Below, in pieces: positions 6,968 to 14,916 of a stretch of 21,598 nucleotides of DNA. Both the position numbers and the translations under genes were made by a program. The notes below the pieces were generated by a model. The model saw only the letters and a list, made by a program, of their open reading frames with translations, was not told the DNA's origin and made no database searches. The stretch is from Bacteroidota bacterium (lineage in GTDB: Bacteria > Bacteroidota > Bacteroidia > 2-12-FULL-35-15). The stretch covers positions 1 through 21,598 of the forward strand of contig JAPLDC010000095.1 in assembly GCA_026391935.1 (NCBI GenBank). Reading direction: 5' to 3'. Each line of letters opens with the position of its first letter. Within the stretch, counting starts at the first letter, position 1.

Positions 6968-9900
6968 TCAATCGTTACTAGCAAGTAATGTTACATGTCC
7001 GATATAATCGTGGTATTTTTGAGAAAAATCACGAACCTCAATTTTGTAAACATATACACCTTGTTCTGCAATTTTATCACCATTGTTTGCTTTTCCGTCC
7101 CAGCCTGTTGCAATATCATCCGATTGGAATATTAATTCGCCCCATCTGTCAAAGATCATCATCTTAAATTCGCTGATCTCGATTCCTTTTGGTGCAAAAT
7201 AATCGTTGTTTCCATTTCCATCGGGAGTAAATGCATTCGGAATATACAATGTAAATATCGGAACGATCTCCACTTCATGCACTACCGAATCGATACAACC
7301 ATTCAGTGTTGTTGTTTTCAAGGATACAACATATATTCCTTTTGCAGGATAAGTATGCAATGGATTTAAAACTGTTGAACTTGTTCCATCACCAAAGTAC
7401 CAGATACGTGATGCAGCATTGGTCGATTGATCGTTGAACTGATACATCGGACTTAACAAAGTTCCATCGATTCCCTGAGAAGTAAATTGCGCTGTTGTTC
7501 CCGGATATACAGTGACAGCACTTGTTGTAGATGCCGTGTTCACACATCCGAAAGGAGAGGTAACCGTTACATTTATTATATACGTTCCACTTGCAGTGAA
7601 GGTATTTGTCGGGCTGACCTGTGTTGATGTGTTTCCATCACCAAAGGACCAGTTATAACTTGCACCGGCATTTGTGGTAGAATTATCTATATAGGTTAAA
7701 GAAGCTTGCACACAATTTACGATCGACTGTGGTGTTAGGCTGATCACAGGCAGATCATGAACTGTTACCAGAACACTCGAAGTAACAGTGTTTCCACAAG
7801 CATCGGTAACCGTAACAATATAGGATGTTGTGGTGACCGGAGAAACTGTGAATGGTCCGTTTCCAGAGCCTAATCCGCTACTCCAATTTATTGTTACCGG
7901 ACCAGTACTTCCAAAAACGTTGGAAGAAATTGCTGTAGAGTTTCCCATACAAATTCCTGCAGGTGGCGAAACGGTTAGATTTGCTGCTGTTAAGGAGGTG
8001 ACATTTATATTTACTGTTGCAGTATTTCCAACACAACCATTTGCATCCATATGTGTAGCACCTGTTCCAATACCTGCCCATGTGTACGTATAAGCTGCTG
8101 TTCCACCACTGGCACTCGCTCCGATTGTTGCATTTTGTCCGGAACAAATTGTTGTGCTTCCAACTGCAGTGGTTACCACCGGTGAAGGTTGCGTAATGAT
8201 AACACTTGCTGTGATCGTACAACCGTTCGCATCCGTTGCGGTGGCAGTATATGTACCCGGACTCAATCCCGTTGCACTGGCGCTTGTACCGCCACTTGGC
8301 AACCATTGATAAGAATATGTTGGTGTACCACCTGCAGGAATAATTACACCTTGTCCGTTATTTGAACCATAACACGATAAAGGAAATCCTGCTGAAGAAA
8401 TGCTTAATGCCGGTGGTTCAGTAATTGTTATAGAAGATAAGGTGGAACAATTGTTTGCATCGGTTACTGTTGCTGTATAATTTCCTGGAGATAAACCGGA
8501 GACAGATTGAACAAATTGTATCGGTGAAGTATTCCAAGAATAATTGTAAATCCCGGTACCACCCGATGCACCAACAGTTGCAAAACCATTTGCCATTCCG
8601 TTACAAGAAACATTATTAATGATCATCGCATTTGCAAGCAATGCATTGGGCTGGGTAATTGAAACACTTGAAGAAGCTGTACAACCATTATTATCTGTCA
8701 CCACAATGGAGTGAACTCCTGTATTTAGATTTGTGGCAGTGGCAGTAGTTTGCACCGGAATGGTATTCCATAAATACGTATACGGACCTGTACCGCCTGA
8801 TGCTGCAATGTTTGCAGTACCATCATTCAAACCGAAACACGTACTATTTGTTTGAGAAAGTGTATACGAAATTGGTGTTGCCGGTTGCGTGATGGTGATG
8901 GTATCATTTTTAACACACCCACTGGAGGTGGTGACCGTCACATAATACACTCCGGCTGCAAGTCCGCTGATAGCAGAACTTGTACCGCCTGTATTCCAAA
9001 GATACGTATAAGGAGGAGTTCCACCACTTGCATTCGCAGTTGCTGATCCATTACTTCCACCGAAGCAGGAAACATTCACCCCATTCATATTCACATTGCC
9101 GGGAGCTGAACCAACTGCCACTGTTGCAACCCCGGAACTCATACAACCACCTGCACCTGTTACATTCACGGTATATGTTCCTGCAAAAAGTCCGTTCTCA
9201 CTAGCACTTGTTCCGCCACTTGGCAGCCATTGATAAGTAAAAGGACCTGTACCCGTAATCACAGACACATCCGCTGTTCCATTGGATGCATTACAGTTTG
9301 CTGGAGTCGCAGTTGTATTTAAAACAATTCCGGAAACGGTAATACAAAACGAAAATGTTTGACTACCATTATACGGACAATTATCATCCTGCACAGTAAT
9401 TGTGAAACAGTGACTTGCAGTGCTGATATCAGCAGCAGTTGGTGTCCAAGTAAAAGTACCTGTTGGACGGCTTCCGCCACTTGAAGTAAATGTTGCTCCT
9501 GAAATTCCGCTGTTCCAAACAATGGAAACATTTTGTGATGAATCTACATCGAAGGTATTTATATTAAAACTGATCGGTAAACCGGCACAAGCATTTAAGG
9601 AATAATTTCCTGTGTTGTTTATTCCGGCAACGTACGGATTTGTATTTGTACACGAAATAGTTCTCATTTGAATATCACGAACTACACTTCCAACGAGCAT
9701 TTCATATCTATACTCTTGAACTAATACAGCAAAAACAGTAACCTGAATCATGGTAGGTGTCATACACATATCACCCGTTAAATTATTAAATGAAACTGCA
9801 GGAAATGAAGCCAGAGGCTGTGCTGCAGAGTATGGTGTAAGATAAGTTACTGTTGTTGTAGGACCTGTTTGAGGTGTAATTAAAGTAAAATATAATGAAT

Positions 9901-10495
9901 CTCCATCCGGATCGGTTGAACCATTGTTGAAACAATACGGTTGGTTCGCACAAACAAATGGAACAGGATCATTAGAAAAAACGGGAGAACTATTGCAAGG
10001 AAAATCAAGATTATCCAAATGTGCTTCCACATAAATGTTATCGGCAGAAGGCGTCAAGATCGTTCCTATGGAGGCGTTGCGGCAACACAAGGTAAAACTG
10101 AAAACCCAATCGATACAACTTGCAGGCAAGGTGGTAATGCCACGATAAATATATTCTTGTACTCCGGGGTAAGCTCCACCGGCACATTCGGTGGTAAGCA
10201 AGGCACATATTGGTGAAACTTCTATTCCTGTACCGGGAATTTTATTTAGAGTAATGTCATAATTTTGAGAGCAGGAAGCGGATGCAATGTTTATTGAAGC
10301 TGTTGTTGGAGCGGCCACACCGGCACAATCGCGATAGAACGAAAGCGATATTTCATATTGATTTCCGCCCAAGCATCTGTAGGTAATATCTGCACTTTGG
10401 GCGTGTGAGGCAAAAGCTTCATTTGATGTTTGAATAAACATTAAAATAAAACTTAGCCAAGTAAGGAGTCTGGTTAGTAGTAGTTTTGTTTCCAT
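6968..10495 (-). CDS. Large T9SS-exported adhesin-like protein with SprB-like repeats and gliding-type (type B) C-terminal domain
   Basis: The 1175-residue product begins with a signal peptide (about 1-30) and ends in a type B T9SS sorting domain (about 1081-1171), with its hallmarks IPNAFTPDGNGNND, FDRWGELIF and a WDGK motif. Between them lie a Cys-rich N-terminal region (about 31-190), cadherin-like segments (DPDGDSLYF near 194-203; about 290-390), five SprB-like repeats of about 70-75 residues (391-770), a shortened Ig-like repeat (772-833), another Ig-like stretch (834-912) and two PKD-type domains (about 913-997 and 1000-1077, with FGDG motifs at 951 and 1034). The repeats share the pattern C(F/Y)G..NG.A...SGGT..Y.Y.W and end ITQP. 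By family analogy it is exported by T9SS and held at, or released from, the cell surface, with a role in adhesion or gliding. Unusually for this phylum, a GGAGG sits six bases before the ATG. Its own terminator follows at 6911-6939. Confidence 0.93.
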   Translation of the reverse strand: METKLLLTRLLTWLSFILMFIQTSNEAFASHAQSADITYRCLGGNQYEISLSFYRDCAGVAAPTTASINIASASCSQNYDITLNKIPGTGIEVSPICALLTTECAGGAYPGVQEYIYRGITTLPASCIDWVFSFTLCCRNASIGTILTPSADNIYVEAHLDNLDFPCNSSPVFSNDPVPFVCANQPYCFNNGSTDPDGDSLYFTLITPQTGPTTTVTYLTPYSAAQPLASFPAVSFNNLTGDMCMTPTMIQVTVFAVLVQEYRYEMLVGSVVRDIQMRTISCTNTNPYVAGINNTGNYSLNACAGLPISFNINTFDVDSSQNVSIVWNSGISGATFTSSGGSRPTGTFTWTPTAADISTASHCFTITVQDDNCPYNGSQTFSFCITVSGIVLNTTATPANCNASNGTADVSVITGTGPFTYQWLPSGGTSASENGLFAGTYTVNVTGAGGCMSSGVATVAVGSAPGNVNMNGVNVSCFGGSNGSATANASGGTPPYTYLWNTGGTSSAISGLAAGVYYVTVTTSSGCVKNDTITITQPATPISYTLSQTNSTCFGLNDGTANIAASGGTGPYTYLWNTIPVQTTATATNLNTGVHSIVVTDNNGCTASSSVSITQPNALLANAMIINNVSCNGMANGFATVGASGGTGIYNYSWNTSPIQFVQSVSGLSPGNYTATVTDANNCSTLSSITITEPPALSISSAGFPLSCYGSNNGQGVIIPAGGTPTYSYQWLPSGGTSASATGLSPGTYTATATDANGCTITASVIITQPSPVVTTAVGSTTICSGQNATIGASASGGTAAYTYTWAGIGTGATHMDANGCVGNTATVNINVTSLTAANLTVSPPAGICMGNSTAISSNVFGSTGPVTINWSSGLGSGNGPFTVSPVTTTSYIVTVTDACGNTVTSSVLVTVHDLPVISLTPQSIVNCVQASLTYIDNSTTNAGASYNWSFGDGNTSTQVSPTNTFTASGTYIINVTVTSPFGCVNTASTTSAVTVYPGTTAQFTSQGIDGTLLSPMYQFNDQSTNAASRIWYFGDGTSSTVLNPLHTYPAKGIYVVSLKTTTLNGCIDSVVHEVEIVPIFTLYIPNAFTPDGNGNNDYFAPKGIEISEFKMMIFDRWGELIFQSDDIATGWDGKANNGDKIAEQGVYVYKIEVRDFSQKYHDYIGHVTLLASND
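8186..9325 (-). repeat. Five tandem SprB-like repeat units within the adhesin gene
   Basis: These units encode residues 391-770, at roughly 391-461, 470-538, 541-616, 622-693 and 699-770. Each holds a conserved Cys near the start, a SGGT or similar turn, a YxYxW motif, a GLxxGxYxxxVT segment and a second Cys before ITQP. At the DNA level units 1 and 5 share a 34-base block (9204-9237 and 8280-8313) with only three mismatches. Confidence 0.85.
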
Positions 10496-10501
10496 GGGGA
10501 A

Positions 10502-10506
10502 CCTCC
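10502..10506 (-). promoter_or_regulatory. Strong Shine-Dalgarno before the adhesin ATG
   Basis: GGAGG on the minus strand lies six bases upstream of the ATG at 10495. Other starts in this window lack such a motif. It supports the chosen start and suggests strong or differently controlled translation of this gene. Confidence 0.6.
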
Positions 10507-10811
10507 GTTTTATAATAGAACAATATGTTAAGAACTAGCTCCTTTAACGCCTTTAATAGCGCAAGGTTTCCAAAATATCATAATTTATGACATAAGGCAT
10601 AAAACGGAATACTAATAATAAAATGGAATCGATGAATCGCAGAATAAAGTAATCGAGCACTTCTTTTCTTTATTAAAAATGTAGAAATAAATAAAAACTG
10701 AAGAATTATTTCGAAGGGAAGCAGTTTTTTCTTGAATGCGACCTGCTTTGTTTGTTATTTACGGTTGGTGTGAAGCTTGTGCAAAGCATGTAAAATCAAA
10801 TTCAAAATCAC

Positions 10812-10819
10812 TACATTTG
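10812..10819 (+). promoter_or_regulatory. Candidate -7 element for the lipoprotein gene
   Basis: TACATTTG is an exact match to the Bacteroidota -7 consensus TAnnTTTG. It is 57 bases upstream of the ATG at 10877, so the leader would be about 50 bases. A TTTG at the usual -33 spacing is not obvious. Confidence 0.45.
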
Positions 10820-10876
10820 CTTACATAGGATGATTTTTAGGCGCGCTTAACTTTTACAGGAAGCAATACAAAAAAA

Positions 10877-11353
10877 ATGAAATCATTTATTAAAATATCA
10901 TTATTAATCCCCGCATTAGGATTTATTTTCTTTTCTGGTTGCAAAAAATATCCTGACGGACCTTTATTTAGTATTTATTCGCCCCAGGTAAGAATACTAG
11001 GTGAGTGGGATGTGAATTATTTTTCGGTAAATGGATTTGATTCTACAAGTTATTTAAAGGCTCAACCTTTTTATGCAAGATATTACATTAGGTCATCTAA
11101 ATTAGATAACTATAGTACATTTTTTGCTTTGCTAAATCCTGGCACAGGATATAATGGACAAGGCTATTGGATGTTCCTCGAAAATAAAACTAAAATTTAT
11201 TTTCATCTAGATTTAATTTATGTTCCTGGAAACATTGGCCCCTATTGCGCAAATGATATTACTTGGAAAATAAGGCGATTAAAAAAAGATGAATTATGGC
11301 TCGAAACAGAATACCTAAATAAAGTTTATTTTGTAAAATTTTCAAGAAAATGA
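10877..11353 (+). CDS. Small lipoprotein, lipocalin-like, unknown function
   Basis: The 158-residue product has a lipoprotein signal peptide with a lipobox ending FFSGC (Cys22), followed by KKYPDGP. That CKKYxxGP start, followed by a WxVxxxxxNGxDxT-like segment (here WDVNYFSVNGFDST), is characteristic of small lipocalin-like lipoproteins common in Bacteroidota, whose ligand is generally unknown. The rest predicts as beta strands (YWMFLENKTKIYFHLDL, WKIRRLKKDELWLETEY), consistent with a small barrel. It is probably anchored in the outer or inner membrane by the acylated Cys. A weak GGAAG lies about 14 bases upstream of the ATG. The stop overlaps a downstream ATG (ATGA at 11350-11353), suggesting that a second, now damaged gene once followed in the same transcript. 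Confidence 0.8.
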   Translation: MKSFIKISLLIPALGFIFFSGCKKYPDGPLFSIYSPQVRILGEWDVNYFSVNGFDSTSYLKAQPFYARYYIRSSKLDNYSTFFALLNPGTGYNGQGYWMFLENKTKIYFHLDLIYVPGNIGPYCANDITWKIRRLKKDELWLETEYLNKVYFVKFSRK

Positions 11354-11560
11354 AACTTATTATAAAACTTATTATTTACTCTTCTAACTTGCTATATAAC
11401 CAAAAACATAGAAGAAAACACAATTGATATAGTAGACCTGTTTAAAAAAGTAATTGACTTACAAAAGGGATCGTAATTTATTGGTACAAACATTGAACAT
11501 TTATTTAAGCTACAAAAAATAAGGTGCGCTAAGAAAAGTATAGTTTTCATCAAACCCTAA
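11350..11560 (+). pseudogene. Possible decayed small gene after the lipoprotein gene
   Basis: An ATG overlaps the lipoprotein stop (ATGA) and opens a 25-codon frame (11350-11427) with a basic, hydrophobic start (MKLIIKLIIYSS) that resembles the head of a signal peptide. A second frame (about 11365-11476) reads NIEENTIDIVDLFKKVIDLQKGS. After one stop at 11474 it continues as FIGTNIEHLFKLQK to a stop at 11558. This would fit a short gene broken by one frameshift and one stop. In DNA this AT-rich, such patterns also arise by chance, and the call rests only on the ATGA overlap and residue composition. The region also contains an 11-base direct repeat (11353-11363 and 11365-11375). If the call is wrong, the 196-base spacer holds nothing else recognisable. 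Confidence 0.22.
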
Positions 11561-13757
11561 CACCAATAATCACAACATCGTCCACCTGCTCCAGATCGCC
11601 TTTCCAGGAATCGAATACATCGGCAAGCTTTTGTTTTTGTTCTTCAATAGGTAATAAATAATTTTTATGAAGCAGTTCTTTTAATTGATTGTATTTAAAT
11701 TTTTTCCCTTTTGGTCCGCCAAACTGGTCGGCATAACCATCACTGAAAAGATAAACACAATCGCCTTTTTTTAATTGAACAGCATGGTTTGTATAATTAT
11801 CTACCTTCCCATCGATGTTCACGCCTATCGGAAATTTATCAGATTTTATTTCATTGAAAATTCCATCGCTTACATAATACAAAGAATTATAGGCTCCTGC
11901 ATATTGTAATTCCTGTGTCTTCAAATTTATTGAACACAAAGAAAGATCCATTCCGTCTTTAACACCTTTGCCATCTTCTGACTGTCGTAGTGTTTTTGTT
12001 ACACCATAATCCAAATGCTTTAAAATTTCGGAAGGCATGGTTAAATTCATTTCATTAACTGCCTGCGTCAATAAATTAAAACCTACAACACTCATAAGCG
12101 CTCCGGGAACACCGTGTCCGGTACAATCAACTGCAGCAAAACAAACGATCTCTTTCTTTTGTTCGATCCAATAAAAATCGCCACTCACAATATCTTTCGG
12201 ACGATAAAAAATAAAACTATCGGGCAAACAATTTTTCCAAAAATTATCCGGAGGCAAAATGGATTCCTGAATTCGTTTTGCATAATTGATGCTATCGGTA
12301 ATTTCTTTTTTATGCGTTTCCAATTCCTCTTTTTGCAAACGAATGGCATTGTTCGAGATGGTTAACTGTTCATTCGTTTTTTTTCTTTGTCGGTTTGCTC
12401 GTACTACCAGAAAAATAATAATGAGTAATATTAATCCGCCCGAAGTGATCGCATACACAATCCTTTTGAAACGCTCATTGGTAATTTCCTGTAAAAGTTT
12501 TGCCTCTTTTTGTTTGCCTTCCAGCTGATAATTCAATTCTAATTCTGTCAGTTTTTGAGAATTACTACTGTTGTACACCGAATCGCTGTATTGTTTATAA
12601 AGTTTATAATTCTGGTACGCTTTTTCAAAATCTTTTGTCTCTTCAAATAAGCGTGCTAAATTTTCATGGATCTCGATCAGGTCTTCCAACGATTTCATTT
12701 CCTGTGCCATTGGTAAGGACCTGTTAAAATATTCCAAAGCTTTGTCGTACTGTTTAGCATTCAAATAATCTTTTCCTATAGCACTATAACAAATTGTCAA
12801 GCCTTGTTTATCCCCAATTTCATTAAAGATCCTTACCGCTTCCAGCTGCAGCTCCATTGCTTTTTCTGTTTCACCCATATCTGCATACACATTCCCCATA
12901 TTGCCGAGCGTGCCGGCATAAGTGTTCCTGCTGCCATACGTGCCACAAAAACTTTTTATCTTTTCATACATTTTAAGGGCAGAAGTATAATCCTTTTCGT
13001 AATAATAATTATTCGCGATATAGGTATATGCATTGATCAGCATAGTAGTGTCCTTATATTTTTCAGCAGCGTCAGCAGCTTTTGAAAGGTATTGCATTCC
13101 TAATTTTTTATTGATCCCATCGGAATATAAAGCACCAATGAAGAGTGTTCCTTCCATGGCCATCTTTTCCATTTTCATATTTTGTGCAAGCACCAACGCT
13201 GCCTGATAATATTCCAGTGCCTTGGTATTATTTCCCATGTTCTCATAATCCCTACCCAAATACATATTGTTTTCACAAACCTGAATTTGTTTATTTAACT
13301 CCTTAGAGAGCACATTCGATTTCTCGTAGTTTTCGATCGAACCAACATAATCACCAATAGCAAGACTGTTTAATCCATTGAAACTATAAGCATCCGCTAA
13401 TTCTTCTGTTAAATTATTTTCCTGAAGTTTAGGGATCACTTCTTTAAAATATTGAGCGGCTTTTTTATTTTCATCATCATTATAAAAAGCAATAGCCTTC
13501 ATAAAATCTGATTTGGCTGATATAGCAGGAGTATTTATTTGTGCACTCAGTTCAGCGCATTTTAAATAATACGTTTTTGTTTCAGGATTTCTTTCAGAAG
13601 ATAAGGCTCTGACAATATTATAACCAATATTGAATTTTTCAAGCGGAGCAGTTGTTTTTTCAAAAACAGTTTTTAAACTGTCCAGCTTGTTTTCAGAAAT
13701 GCCTTTAAAAGTAAAAACGATAAGGAATATAAAAAGTATATAAAATTTATTTTTCAC
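11550..13757 (-). CDS. TPR sensor with membrane helix and SpoIIE-type phosphatase domain (second paralogue)
   Basis: The 735-residue product has a signal peptide (MKNKFYILFIFLIVFTF...), tetratricopeptide repeats (about 40-395), a transmembrane helix (about 433-453), a short coiled coil and a SpoIIE/PPM phosphatase domain (about 490-735). The catalytic acidic residues are all present: Asp527 (VSGDFYW), Asp544 (DCTGHG), Asp601 (KDGMD), Asp673 (SDGYAD) and Asp726-727. The phosphatase part is close to those at 4635 and 14917; a 30-base block (12168-12197) is identical to one at 5250-5279. The start is taken as GTG at 13757 because the signal peptide begins there. A TTG at 13778 is the only other near candidate, falls in a likely promoter element and would add seven polar residues. 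No ATG is available before the in-frame stop at 13803-13805. It lies 62 bases downstream of ldcA on the same strand. Confidence 0.88.
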   Translation of the reverse strand: MKNKFYILFIFLIVFTFKGISENKLDSLKTVFEKTTAPLEKFNIGYNIVRALSSERNPETKTYYLKCAELSAQINTPAISAKSDFMKAIAFYNDDENKKAAQYFKEVIPKLQENNLTEELADAYSFNGLNSLAIGDYVGSIENYEKSNVLSKELNKQIQVCENNMYLGRDYENMGNNTKALEYYQAALVLAQNMKMEKMAMEGTLFIGALYSDGINKKLGMQYLSKAADAAEKYKDTTMLINAYTYIANNYYYEKDYTSALKMYEKIKSFCGTYGSRNTYAGTLGNMGNVYADMGETEKAMELQLEAVRIFNEIGDKQGLTICYSAIGKDYLNAKQYDKALEYFNRSLPMAQEMKSLEDLIEIHENLARLFEETKDFEKAYQNYKLYKQYSDSVYNSSNSQKLTELELNYQLEGKQKEAKLLQEITNERFKRIVYAITSGGLILLIIIFLVVRANRQRKKTNEQLTISNNAIRLQKEELETHKKEITDSINYAKRIQESILPPDNFWKNCLPDSFIFYRPKDIVSGDFYWIEQKKEIVCFAAVDCTGHGVPGALMSVVGFNLLTQAVNEMNLTMPSEILKHLDYGVTKTLRQSEDGKGVKDGMDLSLCSINLKTQELQYAGAYNSLYYVSDGIFNEIKSDKFPIGVNIDGKVDNYTNHAVQLKKGDCVYLFSDGYADQFGGPKGKKFKYNQLKELLHKNYLLPIEEQKQKLADVFDSWKGDLEQVDDVVIIGVRV

Positions 13758-13775
13758 GGGTATTTTTTGCGTTCC

Positions 13776-13783
13776 CAATAATA
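13776..13783 (-). promoter_or_regulatory. Weak candidate -7 element before the second TPR phosphatase
   Basis: TATTATTG on the minus strand matches TAnnTTTG except at one position and lies 18 bases upstream of the GTG at 13757. If used, the TTG at 13778 would fall inside the promoter, which supports the GTG start. The gene could equally be read from an upstream promoter through ldcA. Confidence 0.25.
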
Positions 13784-13819
13784 CAACTTTATTAGAAAAT
13801 CTTCATGTTAAATCTTGCA

Positions 13820-14854
13820 CTAAACAACTGCAGATTCTATGAGTTTTATCATGCCGTCTGAGGCATCCATTTCGGCATTAATACCGATTGGCACAGTATA
13901 TTTGTTTACGATATGTCCGATCATCGCTCCGTAAAAAGCCGGTATGCCCAAAGGTTTGATCTGTTGTTCCAAAACCTGCTGTAGGGTAAATGCTTTTTCG
14001 GGCTCTTCGGCTTCACACTTTACGCATTTACCAAACACAAATCCGCTGATGTTTTTTAAAACTCCTGCCAATTTTAATTGTGTAAGCATACGATCTATCC
14101 GATAAGGTTCTTCACCAGTTTCTTCCAAAAAAAGAATTTTGTTTTTCCAGTCGGGCAAATAATCCGATCCGATCATACTTGCTACTACTGTTAAATTTCC
14201 TCCTACAAGTATGCCTGTCGCTTTTCCTGCTGTGATGGTATACTGTTTATCCGTGTCATCACCTGGATAAGCATACGTCACTTTTTCTTTTTCAATCAAA
14301 ATACGTTTAACATAATCGACTGTAAAGTCGTTCCAGCCACTATTTCCAACAGGCCCATGAAATGTTACTAATCCTGTTTTTGAATTTAGAGCGATCAACA
14401 AGGACGTGATATCACTAAAGCCCATGATCACTTTAGGATTATTTTTGATGGAGTTATAATCCAATTTATCTAAGATCCTGGCACAGCCCCAGCCGCCTTT
14501 CATGCAAAAGATCGCATTCACTTCTTTATCTGAAAAAAAATCGTTGATCTCCTTTGCACGCAATTCATCGGTTCCGGCAAAATAGCCAAATTTTTCTTTT
14601 AATGTTTGTCCTCTTTTTACTTTGAAGCCAAGATCCTGAATGATGGAAATAAATTTCTCAACTTGTTCTTCCTCCCATACTGCACCTGCCGGAGAACTAA
14701 TGGCGATTGTATCACCATGCTTTAATGCCGCAGGTTTTAAAACCGATGGATAAAGTTTTTCTTCCTGCAGTAATTTTTCTTTCATTCCAAAAAGAGGAAT
14801 GGAAAGGGAAGCCAATGTGGTTGTTACGATAAATTGTCTTCTGTTATTTTTCAT
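13820..14854 (-). CDS. ldcA: LD-carboxypeptidase (peptidase S66) with twin-arginine-type leader
   Basis: LdcA-family serine peptidases remove the terminal D-alanine from L,D-linked tetrapeptides during peptidoglycan recycling. In this 344-residue product the S66 catalytic triad is visible: Ser147 (GFSDIT), Glu244 (LEETGEEPYRID) and His314 (GHIVNKYTVPIG). The GGWGCARILD segment also fits the family. The N-terminus MKNNRRQFIVTT followed by a hydrophobic stretch looks like a twin-arginine leader. That implies export, unlike the cytoplasmic E. coli enzyme. Exported or lipoprotein S66 members do exist in Bacteroidota, but this leader should be tested. The start is the ATG at 14854; a longer frame would begin at TTG 14869. 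It lies 62 bases downstream of one SpoIIE phosphatase gene and 62 bases upstream of another, on the same strand. Confidence 0.9.
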   Translation of the reverse strand: MKNNRRQFIVTTTLASLSIPLFGMKEKLLQEEKLYPSVLKPAALKHGDTIAISSPAGAVWEEEQVEKFISIIQDLGFKVKRGQTLKEKFGYFAGTDELRAKEINDFFSDKEVNAIFCMKGGWGCARILDKLDYNSIKNNPKVIMGFSDITSLLIALNSKTGLVTFHGPVGNSGWNDFTVDYVKRILIEKEKVTYAYPGDDTDKQYTITAGKATGILVGGNLTVVASMIGSDYLPDWKNKILFLEETGEEPYRIDRMLTQLKLAGVLKNISGFVFGKCVKCEAEEPEKAFTLQQVLEQQIKPLGIPAFYGAMIGHIVNKYTVPIGINAEMDASDGMIKLIESAVV

Positions 14855-14916
14855 TAAATAATAAAACAAAAATTATTTTTTTCAAAAAAAATTACTTTCC
14901 GATAATTCTTTCTAAC

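Larger units (their letters stand above)
10496..10876 (+). other. Divergent intergenic spacer
   Basis: This 381-base AT-rich spacer separates two divergently transcribed genes and should hold promoters for both. I see a Shine-Dalgarno for the minus gene (10502-10506), an 11-base palindrome TTATGACATAA (10585-10595) that could be a small operator, and an exact -7 element for the plus gene (10812-10819). I find no convincing coding frame, RNA gene or terminator. Confidence 0.6.

Noticed and set aside
7878..8306. 142-residue open frame on the minus strand inside the adhesin gene
   Set aside because: It is a shifted-frame shadow of the repeat-rich adhesin. It has no start signal and its composition (rich in Cys, Lys, Asn, Trp) is unlike a real protein.
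8186..9325. Regularly spaced repeats that might suggest a CRISPR-like array
   Set aside because: The period is about 220 bases, the repeats are imperfect and all are in frame as SprB-like protein domains.
11353..11375. Short direct repeat AAACTTATTAT in two copies
   Set aside because: It is only 11 bases in AT-rich DNA with no mobile element around it. It is not evidence of insertion.
12114..13085. Several plus-strand frames opposite the second TPR phosphatase
   Set aside because: They are shadows of the TPR and phosphatase coding sequence, with no recognisable domains.
13758..13778. TTG start at 13778 for the second TPR phosphatase
   Set aside because: It places polar residues before the signal peptide and overlaps a promoter-like element. 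GTG at 13757 fits better, though this is not proven.
14855..14869. TTG start at 14869 for ldcA
   Set aside because: The ATG at 14854 starts exactly at the twin-arginine-type leader; the extension adds five residues and has no ribosome binding site.
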